Under the pieces are notes generated by a model that ran no database searches, was not told where the DNA came from, and saw only the letters and a list, made by a program, of their open reading frames with translations. This document shows positions 45,616 through 58,125 of a stretch of DNA of 64,000 nt, in pieces. Both the position numbers and the translations under genes were made by a program. Source of the stretch: Porpolomopsis calyptriformis (Eukaryota > Basidiomycota > Agaricomycetes > Agaricales > Hygrophoraceae); assembly GCA_951640195.1 (NCBI GenBank), contig OX621166.1:1-64000 (forward strand), in the 5' to 3' direction. How positions within the stretch are numbered: the first letter of the stretch is position 1; every line of letters starts with the position of its first letter.

Positions 45616-48600
45616 ATGGCAAACCAGGCAAATGAAGGTGCAGATTATGACAGTGATATAGATAGGATCATAGCTATGTCCTCACTAGCCAAGGTAAGCC
45701 TATCCCTAGTAGTTATGTATCTAATTCGATTCACACAATTAAATCATTACGAGGCTAATAAAACCATAATAAACCAGGAAGGGGATTCGACTTCTAGTGG
45801 TTCAGATGATAGTGATATACGTAATATCCTGAATATGCCTTGTGCAGAGAAGATGCCAATGCCAATACCGATGCTAGGAGAAAAACATATGCCTTCCAAA
45901 AAACATATATTAATCAACAAAAAGCCAGTATACTCAGTAAGTGTATATCTGTTTTCAAGGTTAAAGTGCTCACATTATTACAGACAACGTTAATTAGCCT
46001 AAATCATCTTAACATCCAGAATTCGGATCAGCAATATATATCGATACCTCCATTGGCTCCCTTAGGTCCCCAGCCAGGTCCTTCAAGGGTCCAAAACGCA
46101 ATAAGTAGAAAGGATAATGACGCTGTATGTCTCAATTAACCTATGACAATAATAACTTACATTTATTTATTTTCCAGGTGGCGAAAGCATGGTATGTATT
46201 TTAAGAGAAATCATAAGATACTTGCGTATTAATACTGGTTAGGTTTAGTGATTATAGCTCTCCTTCAGAGCCTTCGGTGGATATTAGAAGGAACAACTCG
46301 CGATTTGAAACCAGACACCGGTGAATAAATCTATCATTCGAAATGTTAGGTTAAATACTAAACTTTTAGAAGCTCAACAAGCCGATCATCATCGCCAGCT
46401 AGCAATAACGGATCAGATTTCATTGGATCCAGTGAAAGTGACAGTGCTCATTCTCATTTACTAGCAAAAAATGCCATTCAATTGAATCTACCACGATCTG
46501 AGCAAGAGCTTTTTATAGGTATGTTCTTATATTATTGGTAGTGATTAGACTCATTAAGGATATTAGACACGAAGCTAGCAGATCCAAGGATATGGGCTTC
46601 AGCTTGTCAATCATTGGGATCTGCTAAGCCTGGAAACCACCTGGATCACGCGGTCATAGAAATTTACCTTTTGAAATCATGGTATATGTCCATTCAACCC
46701 CAGATGCCATCTCAGAGATATTCCTACTATCTAGACTCGGAAACGGTGAGCAGGGTAATAAGAGAAGAAGAAGACATCCTGTCTACCGAAATCCATAAAA
46801 CTCTCCTTCTTCCACCTCACGTTGCTATCCCGAAAAAGCCTGTGTTATTTTTCCCTCCACTATCATGGCAATCTTCTGCAACCCAAAGGCTAGCTTTATT
46901 TGATTACCAGCAGGAGAAGGTTCTTGTTTTTAGCCATGGAGCTCCACTCGAAACCAATATGTACTCAGATTGGACGGAGTGGAATGGCAACTACTATTGG
47001 AGGGCTATTGCTAATGTGTTTGGGTGGATCCTGGGTAGTGAGTTGGATGAGCGAGGTCCCCAAGTAATCGAACCGAATTGGAATACGGTGAAAATCTCGT
47101 TTCTATACAGAAGAAGCATATTCATATACATATTTCAACAGAGTGAGGCCGACACTGGTTCCTGGATGGCATCGCTTTGCCAAGAAATCTTTGATAATGG
47201 TTGGATGTATTCCACAGACATTAACCAACACCCACTTGCACCCAAATTGCAATGTGTTCATGCGATGCGAGAGAGAATATTTCTCACTGCGCTTCAAACT
47301 GTACAAAAATCATATGACTTCTGGAACAAGACTCAGACCCTGCTTCGGTATTCCATGGAACCCAATTCTGAGGTTGTGAATGATATGAAGGCTGGGCTTT
47401 TAAAATTCAAGCGTTTCGAGGTAATAGCACTTGCGCTTGCAACTGCTCGTATGAAGTGTGAGTATTATCTCATTCCGATTACCTGTGATAATCAATCTAA
47501 AGAGGCTACCTATATTAATCAACTAGGCCATCTTCTGGATAGTCACGACAAGGATGGCAATGCCAGCAATGACGACAACAATCACAATGATGATGACAAT
47601 GACAATGACAATGATGACAACGATGATGATTCCATTGTAATCAACCTACCACCTCAGCCTTCCAGAAGGTCTCTACCTGAAATCCAACTTCCAGAGGTTG
47701 AGCTAAATGGGAATGGGGGTGAAGAAGCATTAGCAACAAGCGTTGATGAGCGGCCTTTTGATGACTACGAATCAGCTATGTTGGTTTGCTCTGAGGATCA
47801 AGCTGATATCATTCCAAACACGTGGACCTTTGACACCAATGGAATGCTTGTATTGGGCAAGCACTGGAGTATCTGGAGGGATAGAGGCTATAGGTTGCAG
47901 GCCGATTTTTTCTCTATGTTCAATAACCAGGAACCGGTTCTCCTCAATGACCACCTTCTTCCACACTGGGATTCAAGTGATCAAGCAAGTGGATGTTTAC
48001 CATCATCTCCAGTTGCATACCCATCCTCGTTATCTTCTCATTCTTCTGAGGTGCTGAATTCCCTACCAGCTATGGACAACCCAGATGTGACTGTGATGGG
48101 TGCTCAGGATATGTTGGATGAGGCGGGAGGGGTGGAAGGGACATCAGAGAGCCAGGGTGTGTTTGTAAAAGGTAAAGCACGCAACAACAAATTCATCTAC
48201 TTCGACTTGGAGAAGGATAGAGTAAACCTGGACGATGAAGAAGTGTCAGTGTCGGTGGATATCGACAGCGTCATATGGGTCACGCATAAACCACAGTTCA
48301 TTGGTCCAATCAATATTCACCTTCTTCCACTGTTAGACGACAAACCTCCATTCTCTATCAACAATCATGTCTATGTCCAGGTTCTACAACCACCTACCAC
48401 TCGAAATCCTAGGCAGAGGTCTAAAAGGTATCCACTTAGTGCCTTGCCACATACCCATTTCGGGCAGATGGGTCAAGGATCAGGCCAATTTAACACCTAC
48501 GTCTTCTTCCCTCGTATGATTAGGAAAGACCCAGGAACGCATAGAATGACTACTCTGATGCCAAGGGAGGTACAGGAGTTGTGGTTCTCACAAGTGATCA

Positions 48601-50983
48601 TGCCTGCTCTGCCAGTGGTTTTAGCCAACTACACCGGAATTATGGAGTATCTTCCTACAAGCGTCAGTAATCTCCAATGGAAAATAGGGACAAGACGTAC
48701 GACCAAGACCATTCCCCTCACACCTGAAGCATTTTCTTCCATGCGAACCACTCTCTGCGACATCATAAATAACCAGCCCGATCTCCTAGGCCGATTCGGG
48801 TCCTTTTTCTTTGTTGTAGATGCTCGAGGTATCAAACTGCTCTCTAAGCAGCACCACCCAACCGAGAATATATATCAGGCACTCTGTTCGATGATTCCTA
48901 ACATGGACTGGGATTATATGAAGGACCGATCGCATGGAGAACTCTTGCTTGATCTTGGGATTTCATACCATCCTCCTTCTAGGGAGGATCAGGAGCCATT
49001 GGTAGGGCTGTGGAGGTTAGATAGGATCGACGACTCGTACGACCTTATGGGGATGAAAAAAGGAATGACCCATTATACTGCCATGTTTGGAGCTTATGGA
49101 GGGAGACAGGCTGAAACCAAGTTGAAGAAAAGTCGGCTTGTACACCTTTGCTTCCGATCCAGCTACAACCTTTGCTTTGAGGTGGTGCGACTTCCTGGCC
49201 AAACGAACTACCTATGTGATGACTGTGATGCAGTCAAGACAAATGACCGATTCATGACTAGCTGTGATCACTGGAAAAAGCTGTTTCAATCTTCTCAAAT
49301 CCAGTCATTCGGCGTTAGAGAAGAAGTTAGAGGGAGTGGGTTAGCCATTATAAAGCTTCTTGATGTAGCATCTGAAAAGGTAAGCAGCGAAATAACTGCA
49401 AACTAGAAATGTCTAATGATTGCCAGGCACAAGACTATATGTCGTCTGACCCTATCATTTGGATCAAGTCGAGCCTCTTTTTCAAGTTGTTGGCAAGAAG
49501 GCTAGCAGAGTTTCAAAACGTCCAACTACACCTTTCACGAAATCGACCAAGCAACTATGGGATGATGGCTACGCTTATCATCCACCTGATTAAGCACACC
49601 ATGGTCACGCCAAGGATAAAGCACACATTCTTGAATGATGTGTTGCGAGACCTTCGTTTCAGTTCGATAATGTGGAGGTTCGGAATGTTCTTTCTTCACG
49701 ACCTCAAGTTGAAGAAAGGAGTGCTATCTCTAAGAGAACTACCGGAGGAGGATCCAGCTGAGGTTATCCAAGCGTATGGACAGTCCTTGAAGAAGCCACA
49801 GGCAACTCAAGCCAACCAGCCATATCACCTTATTCAAATGTATCAGCAAGATGCGTGCCCTTGGGGTCCTGATCCATCTTGGTCAAGAATTCAGAAACTG
49901 TTGGAAACCGAGCCAGAGATTTTCCTTAGGGAATGGAGGTTGGATGATGACTGGGAAGCTCCTGAACTGCTTTACACAAAGCTGTTGTTTGTTGAGTTCA
50001 CGCATCAGCTGTGGCTAAGTCTGGCAGAGCAGTTTGCATCAGCAGGTGTTTTACCCAAGCCAACCACAGTTCAGGAAGCAATGGAGACTTGGACGGTACC
50101 TGCGATTCAGCATATCATAGGCATTGACCATTGCCGATTCCTTCCTTCGAGCTGTGGCCTTAAAGGAAAGCTTCCTTTGAGTCACTCCCATGATCTATCA
50201 TTTTCAGCATGTCGGGCAACCTTCTTCCCTGAACAAACTATCCAGATCCCAGAGAATTCAGTCTGGAAACCATACACCCAGCCTGGAGGATATATCTCCA
50301 CTTACCACCAATATCTTGTGGATTGGGATATGGATGAAGGTGATCAGCTCTGCCGTGAATTGGACAATATATTTGGCCAGTTACAATGCCTTCCTGTAGG
50401 TGGCCTATCGAATAAAAAGGGGAAACAAGTCATATGGGGGATGAAATCAGGCAAGATCAACTTTATTTCGAATTCAAAGTTCTATCGGATTGAAGAAATT
50501 GGGAAAGAGGTGGCTGCGCGTCCACGAACTCAGGTCCTAAAAAGGCCTCATGCTTCAAAGAATATACTTCAGAGACGACTAGATGAAACCTTGGGGAGAT
50601 CGATAAAACCACCTATTCGGAGCCGAAAGTCTGCCAAAATCTACCAAAAACGAAAGCCTCCTGTGAGACAGAAAGCAGACAACAATCCTTCAGGTTCAGA
50701 GAGCGGGAAAGAGCAACAGGTTAGGGTTACTCGCTCAAAGGCCAAGGCTGCCCAGAAAGACGAGGGAAGAAAGGGGGTGAGTGGTGTGCGGATAACTCGG
50801 TCAAGAATGAACGCTGCTAGGAAAGATGCGGAGAGAGAAGATTCAGGTTCAGGAAGACATATAGTAGGTAGATCTCAGTCAAGAGTCAAGGCTGCTAGGG
50901 AACGGGCAGATTTAGAGTCTGATTCCGATTCCGATTCATTAGAGTACACAGATGAGCCAGGATCAGAGCAATCTAGTAGCTAA
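45616..50983 (+). CDS. Very large protein of unknown family, candidate core of a mobile element
   Basis: Short 5' exons (from MANQANEGADYDSDIDRIIA at 45616) carry a Ser/Asp-rich tail region. Long exons run from about 46565 to 49379 and from 49427 to 50983, joined by a 47-bp intron (DVASEK to AQDYMSSDP). In all about 1,600 residues. Visible features: LLLPPHVAIPKKPVLFFPPL, WNGNYYWRAIANVFGWILG, FQQSEADTGSWMASLCQEIF, an Asp/Asn run near 47570-47630, PALPVVLANYTGIMEYLP, FFFVVDARGIKLLSKQ, a possible metal site LCDDCDAV...SCDHW, and three basic C-terminal repeats (TRSKAKAAQK, TRSRMNAARK, SQSRVKAARE). No domain is recognised. The intact frame and the transposon-like repeated tail immediately after it suggest function in the element. 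Confidence 0.75.
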
Positions 50984-51039
50984 TGTATCGATTTGAAGAT
51001 TATATATTCACAGGTCTATTCTACCTATATGTGTTACAC

Positions 51040-53237
51040 TGCTCATTGTGGTACCCCAATCAGTCTGCCCATGGGGATGTGGTTATTCTGGGATGTTATC
51101 ACACTAATGCTATTGATTGAACATAACATGCTGATGGTTAGAGAGCTCGGTGAGAAGTTGAAGGTATAACCTCTGATACCTCTTGCATGCTAATTACGGT
51201 ACCCCAATTATTCCACACATGAGGATTGGACTACTCCTGATGTTTGTAGCACCAATGCTATTGATTGAACATAAAATCCTGATGCTTAGAGGGCTCTCTG
51301 ATAAGTTGAAGGTATACCCTCCCATACCTGTTGTATACTTATTGCGGCACCCTAGTTAATCCACACATGATGATTGAACTATTCCTAACCTTTGTAATAC
51401 TCATGCTATTGATTGAACATAAAATCCTGATACTCGGAGAGCTCTGTGATAAGTTGAAGGTATATCATCCGATACTTCTTACATACTATACCCCAATCAT
51501 TCCACACATGAGGATTAGACTACTCCTGACCTTTGTAACACTAATGCTGTTGATTTAACATAAAATCCCGATGCTTAGAGAGCTCTCTGATAAGTTAAAG
51601 GTATACCACCCCATGATATCTTATATACTTATTGCGGCACCCTAGTCAATCCATACACGAGGATTAGACTATTCCCAATGTTTATAACACTAATGCTATT
51701 GATTGAACATGAAATCCTGATGCTCAGAGAGCTCTGTGATAACTTGAAGGTATACCCCCCCCTACCTCCTGTATACTTCTTGCGGCACCCCAGTCTATCT
51801 ACACATGATGATTGGACTATTCCCAATGTTTGTAACACAGGTGCTATTGATTGAACATGAAATCCTGATGCTCAGAGAGCTCTGTGATAAGTTAGAGATA
51901 TACCCCCCTATACCCCTTATATAGCTTATTGCAGTGCCTCATTCTGTCCATATATTGTCATTCCGAGCATCTGTAACACTGGTGCTATTGATTGAACATG
52001 AAATTGTGATGTTTAAAGAGGTCTGTGATAAGTTGGAGATATACTCCCCCATACCCCTTATATAGCTTATTGCAGTACCTCATTCTGACCATATATTGTT
52101 ATTCCGAGCATCTATAACACTGGTGCTATTGATTGAACATGAAATTGTGATGTTTAAAGAGGTCTGTGATAAGTTGGAGATATACTCCCTCATACCCTTT
52201 ATATACCTTATTGGAGTGCCTTATTCTACCCATATATTGTTATTCCGAGCATCTATGACACTAGTGCTATTGATTGAACATGAAATTATGATGTTTAAAG
52301 ATGTCTGTAATAAGTTGGAGATATACCCCCCCATACCCCTTATATAACTGATTGCGGTACCCCAAATGGTCTATAACTTAGGATTTTTGTATTCCCCACC
52401 TCTATGACACTGGGGCTATTGATTGAATATAAAACCCAGGTTTTTAAAGACCTCTGTAATAAGTTGGAGATATACCCCCCCATACCCCTTATATAGCTTA
52501 TTGCGGTACCTTATTCTGCCTATACATCAGGATTTTGTTATTCCGAGCCTCTATGACACTACTGCTATCGATTGAACATGAAATCCTGATTTTTAAAGAG
52601 CTCTGTGATAAGTTGGAGATATACCCCCCCATACCCCTTATATAGCTTATTGCGGTACCCCAAATGGTCTATAAATCAGGATTTTTGTATTCCCAGTATC
52701 TGTGACACTAGTGCTATCGATTGAACATAAAATCCTGATTTTTAAAGAGCTCTGTGATAAGTTGGAGATATACCCCCCCATACCCCTTATATCACTGATT
52801 GCGGTACCCCAAATGGTCCATAAATCGGGATTTTTGTATTCCCCACCTCTATGACACTGGGGCTATCAATTGAATATGAAACCCCGATTTTTAGAGCAGT
52901 CTATAGCTACTTATACTTATGCCTCCTCCTAAAACCTTACTATCTTCCACCACGACATACCAAATGCTCTAAAAATCGGAATTTTCTGTGGGCCCACCAT
53001 TAGTTCACTGTGCCTATCGAATGGACATGAAATTGTGATTTATAGAGTGCAATACAATAGCTGGGCTGCATAATGGTATAAATGGAGTGTTTTACATATA
53101 TCTCAAGAATGGGACCGCCGATTTTTTTAATTTATGGCTTAAACTGATTGTATTGGGATGCCCTAACGATCCCCCAAAGAATTTTGAATTAATTTTGTGC
53201 CAGCATTTTGGTCATTTTGTTGATAATGGGTCCCTGA
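51040..53237 (+). repeat. Hairpin-bearing tandem array and right terminus (copy B)
   Basis: Begins just after the large gene. About 13 units of roughly 110-150 bp share CTATTGATTGAACAT and GATAAGTTNNAGNTATA. Early units (51040-51900) differ from later ones, so the array is old at the left and homogenised at the right. Within later units, AATCAGGATTTTT is followed about 50 bases on by its reverse complement AAAATCCTGATTT. 52017-53237 repeats at 1-1072 and both end at CCCTGA. Confidence 0.88.
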
Positions 53238-53290
53238 TGATAGTTTATTCCAAATATAGTCATCACGTGCCCACCTTCACATCAGTATGG

Positions 53291-53934
53291 TGCGCGAAAC
53301 GAGCATACTCGTTTCGCGCGTGTTATAAATTAATACAATTAATTATTATGCGACAAGTATGCTCCTTTCGGACATGTTATTTTATTATTATTACCATCTG
53401 TATTTTGCGCGAAACGAGCATGCTTGTTTCGCGCGTGTTATGAATTAATACAATTAATTATGATGCGTGAAACAAGCATGCTTCTTTCGGGCATGTTATT
53501 TTATTATTATTACCATCTTTATTTTGCGCGAAACGAGCATGCTCGTTTCGCGCATGGTATTTTATTATTATTATTCAAGTTATTATTGCTAATATTATTA
53601 TTGACTAACTTGATCATTATTTTTCGCAAAACGAGCATGCTATTACTATTATGTATTATGTTATTGATTATTATTATTATTATTATTACTATTAATTATT
53701 ATTATGCGCAGAACGAGCATACTCGTTTTGCGCATGTTATTTATTATTATTATTACTATTAGTTATTATGTGCGAAACAAGCATGCTCCTTTCGGGCATC
53801 TTATTTTACAATTATTATTACAATTATGCATCATTATACACAAAACGAGTATACTCGTTTTGCGCATGTTATTTATTTATTATTTATTAGTATTAATTAT
53901 TATGCACAGAACGAGCATGCTCCTTTCGCGCATG
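53291..53934. repeat. Array of about ten palindromes in AT-rich DNA
   Basis: Copies near 53291, 53348, 53406, 53463, 53525, 53621, 53704, 53769, 53835 and 53902, 55-95 bases apart, separated by TTATTATTA runs. The half-site is GCGCGAAACGAGCA; the copy at 53527-53554 is a perfect 28-bp palindrome. Alternate copies carry CTCCTTTCGGGC on the right arm and are imperfect. It lies directly outside the element end at 53237. No coding sense. Confidence 0.88.
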
Positions 53935-53949
53935 TTAATTTATTATTAG

Positions 53950-54345
53950 TATTATTGTTGTTCAAGTTAATATTGTTAGTATTATTTACTAACTTGATCA
54001 ATTGAGCTTAGTATTATTTACACTCTCTCCAACAAATCTGCTATACTTGCGCTACAAATATACACTTCTGGCACACAAGCTATCTTACAAAGCTGGAAAT
54101 TCACAGCCCTGACCCTAACTGATTTGCAAAATATGTCTAACAATATATGGTAAATATATCTAGATAGTTATTTCCTAGGGGGACAGGGTATTCGAGTGGA
54201 AAAGGCCAGGCGACCCATGGGCCGCCTGACACACCTTCAACCTAGACTAAAAAGATTGTAAAATCAAGAACTCAGGAATGGGTAACACCACCTTTCTGAA
54301 AATATTAGGGTACATTACTCAGATGCAGAGGTATGTTCTATGAAT
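53950..54345. other. Intergenic
   Basis: No gene or repeat recognised apart from a short echo of 53575-53610 (TTCAAGTTA, CTAACTTGATCA) at 53960-54000. Confidence 0.4.
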
Positions 54346-55533
54346 TTATGGATATTTTTTATTATACAGGGTTTTGGGGTCGCCCGGGTAATACATCGGA
54401 TCTTCCGATGTGATGTTCAATAAGCTAGTTGTGTCACCTATTCCATGGAATGGTTTGAGTGGAAGTGGTTGAAAGGGGGTTGGCTGTCGTGACTGGAATA
54501 CTTGGAGATATTCGAGAAAAAGCTTGCGATGTTCCAGTAAGTGAAACTCTATGGCAGATAAGTATTGTGAGCTGAATGCATTGTAGCATATAAAACGTAC
54601 GCTTTATGTGCATCGCCAACCCTGCTGAAGTCTCTGAAGGACGTAGCTCAACAATAAAGTCAAATAATTCATGAGTGACAGCACATCGCTTCAAGAACTG
54701 TGGGATGCCGCCTGTAATACACACAGTAAGTCCCGCTGTATTATCACTATAAAATTCTCTCTTACATGGAACCTTCCAGTGCTCCCATTTCTCCCAAAAG
54801 CCTGGGTTTGTTGTTGCAGTACAGAACTGTCCATCTCTGCGGCAGGCTTTGCATCGCAACTGGAAGCCGAGTGCCATTTCCTCTTGGTTAACTCCATGAA
54901 CGTCTCGGGATCCTTTAGTATTCCACCCATCCCAGGATGTGTCCTTAGACCCACACAAAGGGCAGAAGCTAATGTTAATGAAGTAGACGGGGTGAATTAC
55001 ATTCAATGGTTTGAGGTGAGCAATCACAGGTTCGATTTTGGGTGCCATCTGATGTTTCTGCAGATACAGATATGGTGGAGGGACAAAGCGAGGCCCTAGC
55101 AGTGGAATACGTTTGTCAAGCAATGCAGGGACTGCGTCTTTAGCAGCATTCCCATGTACGCGTGTCCTTGCATAAATGAAATTCACGTATTCAACCATGT
55201 TGCCTTCCCATTCCAGCTGTTCTAGGAAGGGATGCTGTTCGCCCCCATTTTTTTGCCAACTTTTGACACGAGCCAAAACCTTTAAAGGTGCCGGTGAGTG
55301 ATCGTACCTATGTTTTTGTTATTACAATAAAATTTAACATACAGCTTCCTTCCAGTTTTGTTCAAACCTTTTCTGTTTGCTGGTCTCGAGTGTGCTTTTG
55401 AGGATAGCGATAATAGAGTGGGTCTCGAAGATGGACATGTTCTGTGTCGGTGAGAGTAAAACAGGGGGTGTTTATTCAGCAGTACGCAGTCCTCTCCCTC
55501 CTTGTTTTCTTCTTCGGATCTAATATCAACCAC
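54346..55533 (-). CDS. DUF6729-like zinc-binding protein
   Basis: Exon 1 (55533-about 55340) starts MVDIRSEEENKEGEDCVLLN. It splices to YDHSPAPLKVLARVKSWQKN and continues through FIYARTRVHGNAA to ISFCPLCGSKDTSWDGWNTK, REVHG-like RDVHGVNQEEMALGFQLRC and KACRR, a four-cysteine zinc site typical of the DUF6729 family (name from memory). Then come REFYSDNTAGLTVCITGG and LFDFIVELRPSETSAGLAMH, and a last exon (QFHLLEHRKLFLEYLQVFQS) ending at 54346. Such proteins are repeated many times in mushroom genomes and often look transposon-linked. No stop breaks the joined frame. Function unknown. Confidence 0.6.
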
Positions 55534-55859
55534 ATGTAATTGCGTAGATATGTAGATATGTAGTACTGGTATTTGTAGAAACGTCTTCGGGCATGGCTAC
55601 TCCTTGATCTCCCTGCGTGAATCTCAAGATAGGGTTTTGAAACCCCTGCCTATTTTTTCAGCCGCCTTCGGCGGAGACTTCCCTGCGTATGACCTTTTTC
55701 TCTGATGACGGCTTGGATGAGTCACCTGACATTGGCATAGTTTTGCACTTTTGCTGATGCCACACCCTGCTTCGGCCCCAGTGAGCATCAGACTTGTAGA
55801 CCTTCAAGGTCTACTCTTTTCGTGCTGTTATTTGCTGCCAACTGCTAACCACTACCACC

Positions 55860-57370
55860 CCTTCATCCAGGACCACCACCATCACCGCCGCCACCTCCTC
55901 CTCCTTGCCCCCGTCCCCCAACCCCTCGCGAATCTCGGCCGACACAACAGCGGTGGAGGGAGCACCCCCAGAATGGGCAGACGTGCCCTTTCTGGCGGTG
56001 TTCCCTTGGTCCCCCCCCACCATCCCCCCTCGCTGCTCAACCGCATCCCGACCCCCGGCGATGTCGTCCCCGCCCTAGGCACGACCTAGACGACCCCAGG
56101 CGCACGAAACGAACGGGCGGTCATGCCCGTTCGTCCGTGATGCCTCGTGGTGCCTGACCACCACCACCACCACCACCCCTCGCCGTCCCACCGCGTCCCG
56201 ACCCCCCACGCCCTCGCCCTCGTCCCACGCATGACAGGGACGACCTAGCGAGTCGCCCAGGGCACGAAACGAACGGGCGGAGATGCCCGCTCGTTGGCGG
56301 TGAGTCGTGGTGCCCACGACCACCCCTCGCTGTCCCACCGCGTCCCGACCGCCCTCGCCCTCGCCCCCGTCCCACGCACGACCGGGATGACCTAGCGAGT
56401 CGCCCAGCGCACGGAATGAACGGGCGGAGATGCCCACTCGTTCGCGGTGACTCGTGGTACCTGAGCACCACCACCACCTCTACCACCTCCCCTCGCCCCC
56501 CCACCACGTCCCGACCCCCCACAACCCCTTCACCTCCACACGAGGTGGGGGGGGGGGTCTCCTGAGTGTGAGACGGGTGAGCATTACGGCTCACCCGTTT
56601 CGCGCGGCTTGTCCCTACACCACCACCACCACCACCACCACCACCACCACCATTGTCACCACCACCATCACCACCATCACGCCTCCACCACCATCTCCAC
56701 CACCACCAATGACCCCCGACCCCCGACCGGCGACCGAGATGGGTGGGCGTTAGGGCCTCGCCCTTGATCCCCACCCCCTCGTTGACGAGACGCCGACCAC
56801 CCACCCACGCTTACGTTGGCGACGCGCCAACCACCCCACCCCCCCGCGCTTACGTCGATGGACAACCTCGCGCTTGTTTATCCGTCACAGGGACGATACG
56901 ATGAGGCTGGGGCCCTCTTCGAGCGGGCGCTTACAACTCACAAGGACGGTACGACGAGGCTTAGGCCCTCTTCAAGCGGGCGCTGACCACCCATCCACAC
57001 TTACGTCGACGCACAACCTCGCGGGCGTTTACAACTCACAGGGACGACACGACGAGGCTGAGACGCTCTACAAGCAGGCATTAGCTAGCAGAGAGGACCA
57101 TCTAGGGCCCATTCTTTCGGGGCCTTGCAGCCCCCACCACGACCGAGCGCCCATTGGCACTTACATCAGCAAACACCCTCACCACCACCACCACCATCGC
57201 CGCCGCCGCCGCCTCCTCCTTGCCCCCGTCCCCCATCCCCTCGCGAATCCCGGCCGACACAAGAGGGGTGGAGGGAGCACCCCCAGAATGGGCAGACGTG
57301 CCCGTTCTTGGGGTGTGCCCTTGCCCTCACCCCACCACGACCCCTCTCCGCTCAACCCCGTCCTGACCAC
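55860..57370. repeat. GC-rich repeat region with hairpins and direct duplication
   Basis: About 200 bp at 55865-56060 recurs at 57180-57370 (CCCCCAGAATGGGCAGACGT in both). Between them, units near 56105, 56265 and 56410 carry a hairpin with CGAACGGG arms, and CCACCA runs occur at 56160 and 56615-56660. Open frames here are composition artefacts. Confidence 0.75.
56860..57112 (+). pseudogene. Decayed TPR repeats
   Basis: Fragments of kinesin-light-chain-type TPR units in shifting frames: YPSQGRYDEAGALFERALTT, then NLAGVYNSQGRHDEAETLYK with ALASREDHLG. They resemble the TPR relic at 9253-9690. No intact protein. Confidence 0.65.
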
Positions 57371-57486
57371 CACCTGTCACCACCCACGTCCCCGTCCCCG
57401 CCCTCTGAAGGACCGAGACGGCCCTTTGGGTCGTACGGCCGACAGACCAAATAACGAGCACACGCTTGCGCTCTCGCATCACAATA

Positions 57487-58120
57487 CTCACGCCCCCCGC
57501 TTTGCCGACTTTTCGCGTGGTTGGGGGATTGGTGAAGAGACGTACGAGTTTTGGAGCTGGATGGCAAGACAGTTGCGTATCATCCTTTCCTCGTCACTCC
57601 TCAAGTTTCAAACAGTATTTTCGATACTCCAGATACCGTGTCTTTGCCGAATCTCGAGCAGGGCACGCAATCCACACTCACCATCCCATCTCATCTCCCC
57701 GCCCCTGTATCCTTATCCTCCACCTCACGCTCTTCCGTACCTTTGACCATCCAAGCCAACGCTGGGATAAATGCGAGTCATGCATTGCAACATCCTGGTT
57801 ACTATTATCACATGGCAGCTCGGTACACAATTGAGAAGGGAACGTTTTCTGGCCGCTCTGAAGATGGAGGTAAGCATGCAAATATCGGACGATGTCTGGT
57901 TGATCTGATTATGGTGCGGGCCCTGCAGACCTCCCCCGGATTCGTGAACGAGAAGAAGGTGGATCATCTAACGATCATCTTGGAGGTCCGTATCATCCTC
58001 TTGGCCAACTCATTGCGCAGCCGGTTCAAAGACAATTGCCCCTGTTTTTTTCCTCGTTGTCAACTGCAGCTGTACACAAAGTCATACGAGTTATTCAAAA
58101 AGTACAGTCCGATAAACGGG
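57487..58120 (+). pseudogene. TRAPPC11 (foie-gras domain) gene fragment
   Basis: Pieces of the conserved vesicle-tethering subunit TRAPPC11. FADFSRGWGIGEETYEFWSW is followed after an intron-like gap by YRVFAE, then in another frame LEQGTQSTLTIPSHLPAP, then HALQHPGYYYHMAARYTIEK, NEKKVDHLTIILE and LYTKSYELFKKYS. A short deletion near 57650 shifts the frame. The gene's beginning and end are absent. Introns are kept, so it was copied at the DNA level. Confidence 0.65.
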
Positions 58121-58125
58121 CAGAA

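Noticed and set aside
1..53237. The two terminal tracts as LTRs of one 50-kb retroelement
   Set aside because: The interior holds unrelated genes on both strands and several other bounded elements, and copy A ends at its right edge as copy B does, which fits two right ends rather than a left and right LTR.
54346..55533. KDZ transposase
   Set aside because: The four-cysteine block and RDVHG pattern fit the DUF6729-like family better, and no RNase H-type catalytic pattern was seen.
56121..56804. Gly/Arg-rich minus-strand frame of 227 codons
   Set aside because: It is a composition artefact of CCACCA and GC-rich repeats.
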